The position numbers and the translations under genes were made by a program. DNA of 64,000 bases from Arenibacter troitsensis. Lineage in GTDB: Bacteria > Bacteroidota > Bacteroidia > Flavobacteriales > Flavobacteriaceae. Shown one piece after another: positions 46,210-55,516 of this stretch. Positions within the stretch are counted from its first letter, which is position 1. Every line of letters starts with the position of its first letter. The notes beneath the pieces were generated by a model. It saw only the letters and a list, made by a program, of their open reading frames with translations. It was not told the origin of the DNA and did not search any database. The stretch covers positions 467,453 to 531,452 of the forward strand of contig NZ_FXAO01000004.1 of NCBI RefSeq assembly GCF_900177645.1, written 5' to 3'.

Positions 46210-46665
46210 CTACTCGATCTGCCGTATTACAATTTTTCTAGAATTAAAAACAACCATATCCCCCACCGCTTTCCCCAATAGCAGTTTTCCTATAGGTGTA
46301 TTGGGTGCAATGGCATAATATGATACTCCTTCCAACTTCAATTCCCCTGCGCTGATTCCCATATAATAATTTTGTTGGTCGGTAAGCACTAAACTGCCCA
46401 ATCCCACTTGTGAAGAACTTGATTGTAGCGGAATCTTTTTAAACAACTCCTGTAACAACTGTGCTTCCGCCAACTGATTGCCCAATTTTTCGCGTTCCAA
46501 TTGAATCATGGCCCTTCCAGTCTCATGTTTGTCCCCAGCACTACTTTTGGTCTCGGAGGTCAACGCTTCCTGTAGGGAATCGATATTACTATTAATGCGC
46601 ATCAACCTATTCTCTATAAATGATTTACAAAACTCGTATAACCGTTGTTTTACCGAAGAATCCAT
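46210..46665 (-). CDS. GreA/GreB-family C-terminal-domain protein
   Basis: The 151-residue protein has an N-terminal antiparallel coiled-coil (KQRLYEFCKSFIENRLMRIN, then KHETGRAMIQLEREKLGNQL) and a C-terminal FKBP-like domain (VGLGSLVLTDQQNYYMGISA, YYAIAPNTPIGKLLLGKAVG), as in Gre elongation factors. The acidic tip residues used by GreA for cleavage are not evident, so it may bind RNA polymerase without that activity. Such genes are often mislabelled 3-oxoacyl-ACP synthase in databases. Confidence 0.75.
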   Translation of the reverse strand: MDSSVKQRLYEFCKSFIENRLMRINSNIDSLQEALTSETKSSAGDKHETGRAMIQLEREKLGNQLAEAQLLQELFKKIPLQSSSSQVGLGSLVLTDQQNYYMGISAGELKLEGVSYYAIAPNTPIGKLLLGKAVGDMVVFNSRKIVIRQIE

Positions 46666-46709
46666 TCAGAATATTATTATTAAATTTCAATGGCATTATA
46701 ACTTTAAAC

Positions 46710-47825
46710 CTACTTTACCAAATTAGCCAATTCCCTACCTACCAAACTACCAATGGCAATTCCCATACCGCCCATCCTTACCCCACAGAACACATTATTG
46801 GCAAGTTGCTTAACAATAGGTTTTTTCTGATTTCCCATCCCCATAATTCCACTCCAGCGTAAATCTATCCCAAAGGGGGTATCGGGCAAAATAATAGTAC
46901 GCAGAATATCCTCCAGCCTGTTCTGGATCAAAGTGGTCTCGCCAAAGGAGCTGGTTTCCTCCCCTTTAAAATCGAGATTTCGCCCTCCTCCCAATAGTAT
47001 TCGATTCTCTATGTTCCTAAAATAATAGTAGCCTTCATCCAAATGAAAAGTACCCTTTAAGGAAAGGTTTTCAATAGGTTTGGTGATCAACACCTGAGCT
47101 CGGGCAGGCTTCACCGTTTCCCCGATTAATTGGGAAGCAAAACCATTGGTGGCAATAAACAGTTTGTTGGTCTTAAACTCGAATTGATCGGTTTTAACAA
47201 CAACATGATCCATATTCTCTTGGTAGCCATCCACGGCAATAGCATTCAGAATGGTCACCCCACTGTTCTGTACCTTGGCCAGTAAGGTTTTCATCATACT
47301 ACCGGTATTGATCTGGCCTTCGAACGGATTGGTTATATAATTTTTCTGAACCCCCTTAAACTTAAAACTATTGGGATGCATTACATAAGCGTCTGCACCA
47401 AATACCGGTTTTAATAGGGAATTAATCTTATTCATTTTATCAAGACAATCCTCATATAGATCCGCCTGTTCCTTTAAAAAAATCTCATGTCCCCCGTTGT
47501 TTTGATAATCCATTTGTTCATCGCCAAGGTTCTCCCTTAGCAATTGTATCCCCTCCCAACGCTTTAGAACCAATTGGCGGACTTCCTCCTCGGAATGCTT
47601 CTTTAAGTCGGACAAAACCTCTGAAATGCTGCCAAAACAAGCAAATCCTGCATTTTTTGTACTGGCCCCTTGAGGGAGATGACCTCTTTCCAAGATCAAT
47701 ATCTTTGCCTTGGGGAACAGTTTCTTTAAGTATAAGGCACAATTTAACCCTACGATTCCACTGCCAACAATAGTAAAATCTATGTTGGACAACCAGGTTT
47801 TATATTCCCAATAACTTAGGTTCAT
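46710..47825 (-). CDS. FAD-dependent oxidoreductase (DAO family)
   Basis: The protein of 371 residues opens with a dinucleotide motif, FTIVGSGIVGLNCALYLKKL, followed by the second-strand acid LILERGHLPQGASTKNAG, and closes with IGRELAN-type residues preceded by GVRMGGMGIAIGSLVG. The DAO family includes amino-acid oxidases and glycine oxidase; the substrate is unknown. I choose ATG 47825; an upstream start at 47849 is possible. It is a separate unit from the GreA-like gene by 44 nt on the same strand. Confidence 0.85.
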   Translation of the reverse strand: MNLSYWEYKTWLSNIDFTIVGSGIVGLNCALYLKKLFPKAKILILERGHLPQGASTKNAGFACFGSISEVLSDLKKHSEEEVRQLVLKRWEGIQLLRENLGDEQMDYQNNGGHEIFLKEQADLYEDCLDKMNKINSLLKPVFGADAYVMHPNSFKFKGVQKNYITNPFEGQINTGSMMKTLLAKVQNSGVTILNAIAVDGYQENMDHVVVKTDQFEFKTNKLFIATNGFASQLIGETVKPARAQVLITKPIENLSLKGTFHLDEGYYYFRNIENRILLGGGRNLDFKGEETSSFGETTLIQNRLEDILRTIILPDTPFGIDLRWSGIMGMGNQKKPIVKQLANNVFCGVRMGGMGIAIGSLVGRELANLVK

Positions 47826-47937
47826 AGTGGGCAGTTGTGTTTTGATCAAAATAACAAAAGAGGAATAAAGGTATTATTAATTTAGATAAGAATAGTGAAT
47901 GGTGAAAGGTGAAAGGTTCAATCAACAATCCTTTAAA

Positions 47938-47983
47938 CTAAAAAAGCGGATTACACTGTTGGTCGCCCACCAGTATAATCCGC
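47938..47983 (-). terminator. Intrinsic terminator of the fabH-accBC operon
   Basis: On the minus strand the 13-bp stem GCGGATTATACTG/CAGTGTAATCCGC pairs fully using one U-G and is followed by six T. The opposite strand would have an A-C mismatch, confirming the direction. Confidence 0.87.
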
Positions 47984-48018
47984 CTCATCCAAGAAATAAT
48001 TATATTATTAAAATCTGA

Positions 48019-49371
48019 CTATTCCTCTGGTTGTGGTGCCATTACAAATTCTTCCATAAACTTTGTGGTATAGTTCCCGGCCAAGTAATCCGGGTGATCC
48101 ATAAGTTGTCTATGAAAGGGAATAGTTGTTTTTATGCCTTCAATAACAAACTCATCCAATGCCCGCTTCATTTTATTGATGGCTTCTTCCCTTGTTTGGG
48201 CCGTTGTAATAAGCTTGGCGATCATGGAGTCATAGTTGGGCGGAATGGTATAACCACTATAAACGTGGGTATCCAAACGTATCCCATGCCCTCCTGGAGT
48301 ATGCAATGTAGTTATCTTGCCAGGAGAAGGTCTAAATCCGTTGTAAGGATCCTCCGCATTAATTCTGCATTCAATGGAGTGCAGCTTTGGAAGATAGTTT
48401 TTACCAGAAATAGGCACTCCACCAGCTACTAGAATCTGCTCCCGTATAAGATCATAATCTATTACCTGTTCTGTTATGGGATGTTCTACCTGAATCCTGG
48501 TATTCATTTCCATAAAATAGAAATTTCGGTGTTTATCTACCAGAAATTCTATAGTACCTGCACCCTCGTATTTAATAAATTCGGCCGCCCTTACTGCAGC
48601 TTTCCCCATATCGTCCCTCAACTTGTCCGTCATAAATGGGGAAGGGGTTTCCTCGGTCAACTTTTGATGGCGACGCTGAATAGAGCAGTCCCTTTCTGAA
48701 AGGTGACAGGCCTTTCCATACTGGTCACCAACTATCTGTATTTCTATATGGCGAGGTTCCTCGATCAACTTTTCCATGTACATGCCTCCATTACCAAAGG
48801 CAGCTGTAGCCTCTTTTACCGCACTGTTAAAGAGTTCCTCCATCTTGTCCTCGGACATAACGGCACGCATCCCTTTACCACCTCCACCTGCAGTAGCTTT
48901 GATCATAACTGGATAACCCATTTTCTTGGCCACTTTTTTAGCATCCTCTACATCCTTCAACAAGCCTTCAGAACCTGGCACACAAGGTACACCAGCCTTT
49001 TTCATGGTATCTTTGGCAGTGGCCTTATCCCCCATCTTATCTATATGTTCGCCTGTAGCCCCAATAAATTTTATATCGTGCTCGGCGCATATTCTGGAGA
49101 ACTTGGAGTTTTCGGAAAGAAATCCATATCCCGGGTGTATGGCATCGGCATTGGTAATTTCGGCCGCTGCAATAATATTTGGTATTTTTAGGTAGGATTC
49201 GCTACTTGGGGCAGGACCTATGCAAACGGCTTCGTCCGCAAAACGCACATGTAGGCTTTCCTCATCGGCTTTGGAATATACGGCTACCGTTTTTATACCC
49301 ATTTCCTTACAGGTCCTAATAATACGCAGCGCTATTTCCCCCCTATTTGCAATAAGTATTTTCTTAAACAT
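48019..49371 (-). CDS. accC: Acetyl-CoA carboxylase biotin carboxylase subunit
   Basis: The protein of 450 residues begins [20 protein letters not shown], the standard AccC start, with the ATP-grasp centre [12 protein letters not shown] (about residues 160-171) and [14 protein letters not shown] near 290. It carboxylates biotin on AccB with ATP and bicarbonate, the first step of fatty-acid synthesis. I choose ATG 49371 over an upstream start in an AT-rich repeat. It is the last gene of yceD-rpmF-fabH-accB-accC. Confidence 0.96.
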   Translation of the reverse strand: MFKKILIANRGEIALRIIRTCKEMGIKTVAVYSKADEESLHVRFADEAVCIGPAPSSESYLKIPNIIAAAEITNADAIHPGYGFLSENSKFSRICAEHDIKFIGATGEHIDKMGDKATAKDTMKKAGVPCVPGSEGLLKDVEDAKKVAKKMGYPVMIKATAGGGGKGMRAVMSEDKMEELFNSAVKEATAAFGNGGMYMEKLIEEPRHIEIQIVGDQYGKACHLSERDCSIQRRHQKLTEETPSPFMTDKLRDDMGKAAVRAAEFIKYEGAGTIEFLVDKHRNFYFMEMNTRIQVEHPITEQVIDYDLIREQILVAGGVPISGKNYLPKLHSIECRINAEDPYNGFRPSPGKITTLHTPGGHGIRLDTHVYSGYTIPPNYDSMIAKLITTAQTREEAINKMKRALDEFVIEGIKTTIPFHRQLMDHPDYLAGNYTTKFMEEFVMAPQPEE

Positions 49372-49462
49372 CTTTTGAAATTTTAAATTTTGTATTCTAA
49401 ATTTTAAATGATTCGAAATGACCATATTAAATCGTCATCCGACATTTAGCATTTAAAACTTC

Positions 49463-49948
49463 TTATGATGGATCTACCAAAAATAATGGCTGATCGAATT
49501 CTACAGGTGAACTATCATCTACAAGAACTTTCACAATGGTTCCGGATACTTCGGATTCAATATCATTAAATAGTTTCATTGCTTCTATGACGCAAAGCAC
49601 ATCACCTTTTGCTATCGTATCCCCTACCTCAACGAATGATGGTTTATCAGGTGATGGTTTTCTATAAAAAGTTCCAATTATTGGCGATTTTATGGTAATA
49701 TATTTTGAATTTTCATCAGCTTCCTTTTTTACCTCCACTTCAACAGAAGGAGCACTAGCAGGAGCAGCAGCCATCTGTTGTGGCATATGGCCTGCCATAG
49801 GAATTTGTTGTACATAAGTTGGTTCTGCAGTATGACCAGCTGCACCGGTTCGGATGGTGATCTTTATATCTTCCATCTCCAATTTTACTTCACTAGCCCC
49901 AGATTTGGCTACAAATTTAATTAAGCTTTGAATTTCTTTAATATCCAT
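49463..49948 (-). CDS. accB: Biotin carboxyl carrier protein
   Basis: The 161-residue protein has an N-terminal helical part ([20 protein letters not shown]), an Ala/Pro/Met linker ([20 protein letters not shown]) and the biotinyl domain with the [15 protein letters not shown] motif carrying the biotinylated Lys. It shuttles carboxyl groups between AccC and the carboxyltransferase. Length is typical. It is 34 nt downstream of fabH and 91 nt upstream of accC, where an AT-rich direct-repeat spacer lies. Confidence 0.95.
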   Translation of the reverse strand: MDIKEIQSLIKFVAKSGASEVKLEMEDIKITIRTGAAGHTAEPTYVQQIPMAGHMPQQMAAAPASAPSVEVEVKKEADENSKYITIKSPIIGTFYRKPSPDKPSFVEVGDTIAKGDVLCVIEAMKLFNDIESEVSGTIVKVLVDDSSPVEFDQPLFLVDPS

Positions 49949-49982
49949 AGAGTTCGTATTAGTTTATAGGTTTGCTTCAAAT

Positions 49983-50978
49983 TTAAGAATTGTATGCCCA
50001 TTTTAAATATATGGAGCCCCAGGTGAAACCACCACCAAAGGCTGCAAAAACCAAATTATCACCTTTTCTAAGCTGGCTTTCATAGTCGCTCAGCAAAAGA
50101 GGGAGGGTTGCGGAAGTAGTGTTTCCGTACCGCTGTATATTCATCATTACCTTGGAATCGTCCAACCCCATTCTATTGGAAGTGGCATCGATAATTCTTT
50201 TATTGGCCTGATGGGGTACTAACCAATTAACATCATTATGCGACAAATTATTTCGCTCCATTATCTTTGCGGCAGAATCGGCCATATTGGTAACCGCAAA
50301 TTTAAAGACCGACTTCCCATCCTGATAAATAAAATGTTGTCTATTCTTAACGGTTTCCTCCGAGGCGGGAAGCAGGGAGCCACCAGCGTCCATTTTTAGA
50401 AAATTTCTTCCTACACCATCCGATCTTAAATATTCGTCCTGTAGACCTAGACCTTCGTTATTTGGCTCAAAAAGTGCCGCTCCGGCACCATCCCCAAAAA
50501 TTATACAGGTGGTTCTATCGGTATAGTCTATAATAGAGGACATTTTATCTGCCCCGATAAGCAATACCTTTTTATATCTCCCGGATTCTATATAACTGGC
50601 CGCGGTGGACATTCCATATAAAAAACTGGAACATGCAGCCTGCAAATCATAGGCGAAAGCATTAGTTGCCCCAATTTCCGAAGCCACATATGCAGCTGTT
50701 GCGGCAACCATCATATCTGGAGTTGCAGTTGCAACAATAATCAATTCGATCTCCTTGGGATCCAATTTCCGTTTTTCCAGAAGTTGTTCCGCAGCTTTTA
50801 TGGCAAGATATGATGTTCCCAGGCCCTCACCCTTTAGGATTCTCCTTTCCTTGATACCCGTCCTTGTCGTAATCCACTCATCATTGGTATCTACCAAAGT
50901 CTCCAAAATCTTATTCGTCATTACAAAGTCTGGTACATAAGACCCTACAGCGGTAATTGCAGCTGTTGTTTTGCTCAT
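49983..50978 (-). CDS. fabH: 3-oxoacyl-ACP synthase III (KAS III)
   Basis: The 331-residue enzyme has the active-site Cys in AYDLQAACSSFLYGMSTA (about residue 115), His in WLVPHQANKRIID and Asn in RYGNTTSATLPL, plus the closing FGGGFTWGS motif. It condenses acetyl-CoA with malonyl-ACP to begin fatty-acid chains. The gene order yceD-rpmF-fabH is conserved in many bacteria, and a terminator between rpmF and fabH here suggests partial uncoupling. Confidence 0.96.
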   Translation of the reverse strand: MSKTTAAITAVGSYVPDFVMTNKILETLVDTNDEWITTRTGIKERRILKGEGLGTSYLAIKAAEQLLEKRKLDPKEIELIIVATATPDMMVAATAAYVASEIGATNAFAYDLQAACSSFLYGMSTAASYIESGRYKKVLLIGADKMSSIIDYTDRTTCIIFGDGAGAALFEPNNEGLGLQDEYLRSDGVGRNFLKMDAGGSLLPASEETVKNRQHFIYQDGKSVFKFAVTNMADSAAKIMERNNLSHNDVNWLVPHQANKRIIDATSNRMGLDDSKVMMNIQRYGNTTSATLPLLLSDYESQLRKGDNLVFAAFGGGFTWGSIYLKWAYNS

Positions 50979-51096
50979 CTAAATTTGATTTTTATCAATA
51001 AACCTCCAAAAACAATTGAAAATTTGTGAAAATTAATGATTTTATATGACTTTAAGTCCAAAAATACCTTGTTTTTGAAATTTACATCACCTTCAT

Positions 51097-51127
51097 AAAA
51101 AAACTCCCACTCTTAAGAAGTGGGAGT
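51097..51127 (-). terminator. Intrinsic terminator after rpmF
   Basis: The 9-bp stem ACTCCCACT/AGTGGGAGT with a 7-nt loop is followed by seven T on the minus strand. It lies between rpmF and fabH. Confidence 0.9.
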
Positions 51128-51152
51128 CCAAATAATATTGTTCTAGCCTAAA

Positions 51153-51350
51153 TTATGCTACTGCTTCTTCAGTTTTGTCAATCAAAACCTCTCCACGGTA
51201 GTATAATTTACCTTCATGCCAATGAGCTCTGTGAAACAAATGCATTTCTCCAGTAGTTGGATCTTGTGCCACTGTAGGAGCTACCGCCTTATAATGCGTT
51301 CTTCTCTTGTCTCTTCTGGTTTTGGAAATTTTTCTTTTAGGATGTGCCAT
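51153..51350 (-). CDS. rpmF: 50S ribosomal protein L32
   Basis: The 65-residue protein is typical bacterial L32: [20 protein letters not shown] followed by a short core and a C-terminal tail, [10 protein letters not shown]. The Cys zinc ribbon of some L32 proteins is replaced, as is common in Bacteroidota. It is the second gene of the yceD-rpmF unit, 8 nt after yceD. Confidence 0.97.
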   Translation of the reverse strand: MAHPKRKISKTRRDKRRTHYKAVAPTVAQDPTTGEMHLFHRAHWHEGKLYYRGEVLIDKTEEAVA

Positions 51351-51358
51351 TATGAAAC

Positions 51359-51892
51359 TTATTTATCCGTTAATAATTTTTTTAAAGCGTCCCACCTGGG
51401 ATCAATATCTTCTTTGTTTTCCTTTGTATCTTTTGGTTGGAGTTCTTCCAGCTTGTCCAACACCTCTGATTTTAAGCTGCCGTCCAACACCCCAGGGTGA
51501 ACCTTTTTAAGAGGTACGGACAACACCAACATCTCATAGACATATTGAGCAATATTGATTTGGTATTCACCGTGTGGAATAATCAATATCTCATCATTGT
51601 CGTTGTTATACTCATCACCAAACTTAATCACCAATTCCAAATCGGCCTTTATTTTTTGGTCATAAGGTTCGCTGGTGAGGTCACAATTAACATTTACAGT
51701 TCCCCGTGCCTTCATTTCCAACTCCATCATGGTACTCATTTTATTCAAGGTAACGTCCAATTTAATATTCGCACCGTTGAACTCATCATACTCAAAAGAC
51801 TCAAAGAACTTATTCTCTATGGTGTACTCAAACTCGTGTTTTCCCTGTTTCAGTCCCGAAAAAGGAATAATAAACTCCTTATGCTGCATCAT
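51359..51892 (-). CDS. yceD: DUF177 (YceD) family protein
   Basis: The product of 177 residues fits DUF177: [20 protein letters not shown], then a beta-rich middle ([20 protein letters not shown]) and a conserved acidic end ([11 protein letters not shown] preceded by DIDPR). YceD is encoded ahead of rpmF across bacteria and plays a role in 23S rRNA maturation in plants and some bacteria. ATG 51892 and 51889 are both in frame; a GTG start at 51901 is less likely. The promoter lies 45 nt upstream. Confidence 0.88.
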   Translation of the reverse strand: MMQHKEFIIPFSGLKQGKHEFEYTIENKFFESFEYDEFNGANIKLDVTLNKMSTMMELEMKARGTVNVNCDLTSEPYDQKIKADLELVIKFGDEYNNDNDEILIIPHGEYQINIAQYVYEMLVLSVPLKKVHPGVLDGSLKSEVLDKLEELQPKDTKENKEDIDPRWDALKKLLTDK

Positions 51893-51913
51893 GATCCACA
51901 CTGGTTTTAACGT

Positions 51914-51966
51914 ACCCGCCGCAATAAAGGCGGGTGCAAAGATACTATTATTTTGTAAAAAGCCAA
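51914..51966 (-). promoter_or_regulatory. Promoter and 5' leader hairpin of yceD-rpmF
   Basis: On the minus strand TTG (51966-51964), a 19-nt spacer and TATCTTTG (51944-51937) match the consensus. A 7-bp stem ACCCGCC/GGCGGGT (51935-51914) with an 8-nt loop follows at once and would form the first structure of the mRNA leader. Confidence 0.82.
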
Positions 51967-52052
51967 CAAATAGAACGAAATAAATATATTCCGGTAAAAT
52001 TCACTTAATTCAATGATCCAAAGCCGAGTAGCTTCCTAATATTATGGAAACG

Positions 52053-53105
52053 CTATCCCTGCCTTTTAAGCTTATGTTTTTTTAAAGGATTCCCTGTTAA
52101 TTCCTTATATTCCTTTCTATTTTTAAATATATGGAGGGCCATAAATACGGCCTCTTTAAAGGAACTATTGTCCGCAACCCCTTTTCCTGCAATTTCATAG
52201 GCCGTTCCATGGTCTGGCGAAGTGCGCACCTTATTAAGGCCTGCGGTAAAGTTTACCCCTTTCCCAAAGGACAACGTTTTAAAAGGTATAAGTCCCTGGT
52301 CATGATAGGCCGCCAAAATAGCATCGAAATTCTTGTAATTGTCAGACCCAAAAAAACTATCCGCAGAATAAGGCCCAAAAACCAAATGACCTTTTTCGGA
52401 CATTTCCTTGATCACCGGCTTCAAAATATCGTCATCTTCTTTTCCAATTACACCATTATCACCGCTGTGCGGATTAATTCCCAAAAGTGCAATTTTTGGT
52501 TTCCTAATTCCAAAATCCATCTTTAAGGAGTTGGAAATAGTGGTAATTTTAGAGCGTATCAATCGAGGTGTAATATTGGCTGCAACATCCTTTACCGCTA
52601 CATGATCGGTAAGCAAACCTACCCTTAAACCATCTGTCACCATAAACATTAAGCTTTCCCCTTCCAATTCCTGGGCCAGATAATCTGTATGTCCCGGAAA
52701 TTTAAAATCCTCGGCCTGTATGTTGTTCTTATTAATCGGTGCCGTAACCAAAACGTCTACTTCATTATTCTTCAACGCCTCTACTGCGGCCCTTAAGGAT
52801 TGTATGGCATACTTCCCACTCTCTGGAGTTGGCACCCCAAAACTTACAACCGGGGTTTCCTTCCAAACGTTTACCACGTTTATCTTGCCATCTATTGCCT
52901 TGGAGGCATCTTGGATACCATTATAATTTATATCCAGTCCCAACTCCGATTTTTGGTGGGAGATGGTTTTGTTGGATGCAAAAATAACTGGTGTGCAGAA
53001 ATCCAACATTCGGGAATCTTCAAATGTCTTAAGCACCACTTCGCACCCAATCCCATTTAAATCCCCAATGGATATCCCCAATTTTATATTTCCAGTTTCC
53101 TGCAT
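52053..53105 (-). CDS. pdxA: 4-hydroxythreonine-4-phosphate dehydrogenase
   Basis: The 350-residue enzyme has the PdxA signatures KLGISIGDLNGIGCEVVLKT, HTDYLAQELEG (metal His), GINPHSGDNGVIGKEDD, AAYHDQGLIPFKTL and RTSPDHGTAYEIAGKG. It oxidises 4-phospho-hydroxy-threonine in vitamin B6 synthesis. I choose ATG 53105, a standard start, over 53153. It is upstream of the yceD operon on the same strand with 160 nt between them, so it is a separate unit. Confidence 0.95.
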   Translation of the reverse strand: MQETGNIKLGISIGDLNGIGCEVVLKTFEDSRMLDFCTPVIFASNKTISHQKSELGLDINYNGIQDASKAIDGKINVVNVWKETPVVSFGVPTPESGKYAIQSLRAAVEALKNNEVDVLVTAPINKNNIQAEDFKFPGHTDYLAQELEGESLMFMVTDGLRVGLLTDHVAVKDVAANITPRLIRSKITTISNSLKMDFGIRKPKIALLGINPHSGDNGVIGKEDDDILKPVIKEMSEKGHLVFGPYSADSFFGSDNYKNFDAILAAYHDQGLIPFKTLSFGKGVNFTAGLNKVRTSPDHGTAYEIAGKGVADNSSFKEAVFMALHIFKNRKEYKELTGNPLKKHKLKRQG

Positions 53106-53175
53106 TTTGTCTTTTCGTTTAATAGGAAATAAACCCCTAAATTTACAACACAAAACTACTTAATTAAAACGAGAC

Positions 53176-53766
53176 ATGTTTACTGGGATTATTGAAACTT
53201 TGGGAGAAGTAAAAAAATTGGAAAAAGAGGGAGGCAATCTTCATATTACCTTAAGATCTAAGATTACCCAAGAACTAAAAATAGACCAAAGTGTTGCACA
53301 TAATGGCGTATGTCTTACAGTCGTAAAAATTGCCGATGACCAGTATACCGTAACTGCCATAGAGGAAACCTTGGAAAAAACCAATTTAAACGATCTTAAT
53401 GAAGGAGATCTTGTAAACTTGGAACGTGCCATGGTGCTTGGAGCCCGGTTGGACGGGCATATTGTACAGGGCCATGTAGACCAAACAGGGGAATGTATCG
53501 ATATTAAAGAAAAGGATGGTAGTTGGTTTTTTACCTTTAGCTATGATCCAAAGCAAAATAACGTTACCATAGAAAAAGGATCCATAACCATAGACGGAAC
53601 CAGTTTAACGGTCGTGGATTCCCAAAAAAACAGTTTTAGTGTAGCCATAATCCCCTACACTTATGAACATACCCGTTTTGGAAGTTACATTATAGGAACA
53701 CGGGTTAACCTGGAGTTTGACGTAATTGGTAAGTACGTTTCCAGATTATTGGAGATCAGAGGTTAA
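53176..53766 (+). CDS. ribE: Riboflavin synthase alpha chain
   Basis: The 196-residue protein has two lumazine-binding repeats: MFTGIIETLGEV at residue 1 and a second half opening with LDGHIVQGHVDQTG near 93. Each has the typical S-I-x-x-x-G-V-C-L-T/V-type strand (SVAHNGVCLTVV and SITIDGTSLTVV). It converts two 6,7-dimethyl-8-ribityllumazine molecules to riboflavin plus a pyrimidine. It is divergent from pdxA, another vitamin pathway gene. Confidence 0.96.
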   Translation: MFTGIIETLGEVKKLEKEGGNLHITLRSKITQELKIDQSVAHNGVCLTVVKIADDQYTVTAIEETLEKTNLNDLNEGDLVNLERAMVLGARLDGHIVQGHVDQTGECIDIKEKDGSWFFTFSYDPKQNNVTIEKGSITIDGTSLTVVDSQKNSFSVAIIPYTYEHTRFGSYIIGTRVNLEFDVIGKYVSRLLEIRG

Positions 53767-53867
53767 TAATGCTGTAATTGTTTTTTGGAATTTCCCGTCT
53801 ACCAAGACCGATTATTATAAAAATTGTGCTAATTTAAACAACTAGAACACTATAGGGTTTAAAACTT

Positions 53868-54596
53868 ATGCTTTATATAATCATTGGAACTGGGCTTCTA
53901 TTTATAGCCATGGCGTTCCTCATAACGGAAAACAATTCGAAATACCTCCTTTCTGGCTACAACACCTTGAGTGAATCCGAAAGAACAAAGGTGGATATAA
54001 AATCGTACATCCCCTATTTTAAAAAGTTCCACCTGTTTTTGGGAGTTAGCTTTATTGCCATAGGCCTCTTATTGCACTTTGCCATTGGGGAAAGCGCAAG
54101 CGGAATTTTTATAGGTGTTTATCCCATTCTTGCCTATATCTATTTCATGAGGGAAAGCAATAAATACTGGAAAGGATCCAGTAACCAATGGAATAAAATT
54201 GGTCTTTATGTTCTTGTGGCAACCTTAATTCTTGTAGTTGGGCTCCTAGCCATGGGTTTTAAGGAAAACAAAGTAATTATATCTACCAATAATATTGAAT
54301 TTCAGGGCAGTTATGGGGAAATCCTAAATGCATCGGAAATACAATCGGTAGCCCTAGTAGACCATTTACCTAAAATAACATCAAAAACCAATGGATTTGC
54401 CATGGGAAGCATCAAAAAGGGGTATTTTAAAACCAACAAAGGGGAGAACGTGAAATTGATATTGAACTCGGAAAGCAAAGCATACCTCCTTTTTACGAAA
54501 ACGAATGGAGATAAAATTTACTTCTCGGCCAAGGAAAAACCTAGTCTTGATCTCTATAATGAGCTTAAAAATGTCTACCCAGAACGACTTGAATAG
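53868..54596 (+). CDS. DUF3784-like membrane protein with PH-like C-terminus
   Basis: The 242-residue protein has four helices: residues 1-18, 60-80, 90-105 and 120-140. The first loop KYLLSGYNTLSESERTKVDI is the hallmark of DUF3784. The C-terminal 90 residues (VIISTNNIEFQGSYGEILNA and NVKLILNSESKAYLLFTKTN) form a beta-rich PH-like domain. It should be an inner-membrane protein of unknown role. It lies downstream of ribE by 100 nt and upstream of a decayed esterase. Confidence 0.72.
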   Translation: MLYIIIGTGLLFIAMAFLITENNSKYLLSGYNTLSESERTKVDIKSYIPYFKKFHLFLGVSFIAIGLLLHFAIGESASGIFIGVYPILAYIYFMRESNKYWKGSSNQWNKIGLYVLVATLILVVGLLAMGFKENKVIISTNNIEFQGSYGEILNASEIQSVALVDHLPKITSKTNGFAMGSIKKGYFKTNKGENVKLILNSESKAYLLFTKTNGDKIYFSAKEKPSLDLYNELKNVYPERLE

Positions 54597-54799
54597 TAGA
54601 AGTATCGCATCCGTGGTTCCTGATTAAACATTTCCCGCGTGATAATATCCCTATTTACCGCACCATCTGATTTTCAAGAATCGTTATACTTACAGGGTTT
54701 GAATTTTTATTGATGTAGTTTACGAACAATTATATTAATTTATAAAGTAGTGTTTTTTTTCTTTCAATTTAGGGTGAAGGGCGGCCTTTAGACTGGTTG

Positions 54800-55516
54800 C
54801 ACCTCCGAACTAAAAAGAGTCCCAAATGCCATTTTCCATGTTTTTAATGAAGGGTGGTCAGGATTATATGGGATTAAATTTAGAAAAAAATATTGTCCGA
54901 TGCCTATAAGGACAAGGAAACCAATCCGTTTATTATATAGGTATAGAAACCGATCAAAATAGACTTTACGTGTACAGCACTACCATTTCTGCAGATTTTT
55001 AAGGAAGGGACAGCATGGCCCTTCAATATTCCAAATTTATTTTAGAAGAATTGAATCCCTTCTTGGGCAAGGAATTTAAGGTTTCCCCTCCTGTACGCAA
55101 CAGGGGTATAGTGGCTTTCCCTTAAAAGGCTTTTCCGCATTTGACATTGTATTCAATTGCTCCAATTTTTTTTGGTAAAGTAGGGTTTTTTGCGATTCCC
55201 TTTGGTAGCTATGGAGGTTAGGAGCAGGGTTACTTTGGACATGATCAAAAGTTTAAGGCAGCGAATGCCTCTGCAATACTTTTTTCAGTGCGGTCCGGAG
55301 GAAAAAACCAATGACCGAAACAACAATGGCGTTATAGATGTAATAGATGTCACCCTGTATCTAATTCATGAACTGCAGTTAAAAGGATATTCCTATCCCG
55401 GGGACATTTGCTATAAAGAAATTGAAGGAGGAAAGTATGATTTATCCACTTGGGGCACGGCCCTACCACAATTTATTAAATGGGCGTTCCTAAAGGACGG
55501 TATTAGACCTTTATAA
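54800..55516 (+). pseudogene. Decayed esterase (alpha/beta hydrolase) pseudogene
   Basis: Fragments of one esterase are spread over several frames. Around 54890-54950 the product reads KILSDAYKDKETNPFII, then a frameshift leads to GIETDQNRLYVYSTTISADF and a stop. The same frame continues GRDSMALQYSKFILEELNPF to LGKEFKVSP and stops again (near 55124). Out of frame fragments (AFSAFDIVFNCSNFFW) follow, and the C-terminal 108 codons (55190-55516) end KTNDRNNNGVIDVIDVTLYL and ALPQFIKWAFLKDG. The nucleophile segment G-x-S-x-G is lost. Multiple stops and shifts mark an old pseudogene; a sequencing error would explain only one. Confidence 0.78.

Noticed and set aside
48703-49191. 162-codon plus-strand frame
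   Set aside because: Antisense shadow of accC.
49372-49460. AT-rich direct repeats between accC and accB as an insertion element
   Set aside because: The short AAATTTTAAA-type repeats lack terminal inverted repeats or a coding part.
55190-55516. 108-codon frame as an intact small gene
   Set aside because: It is only the C-terminal remnant of the frameshifted esterase, starting mid-domain with a TTG codon.
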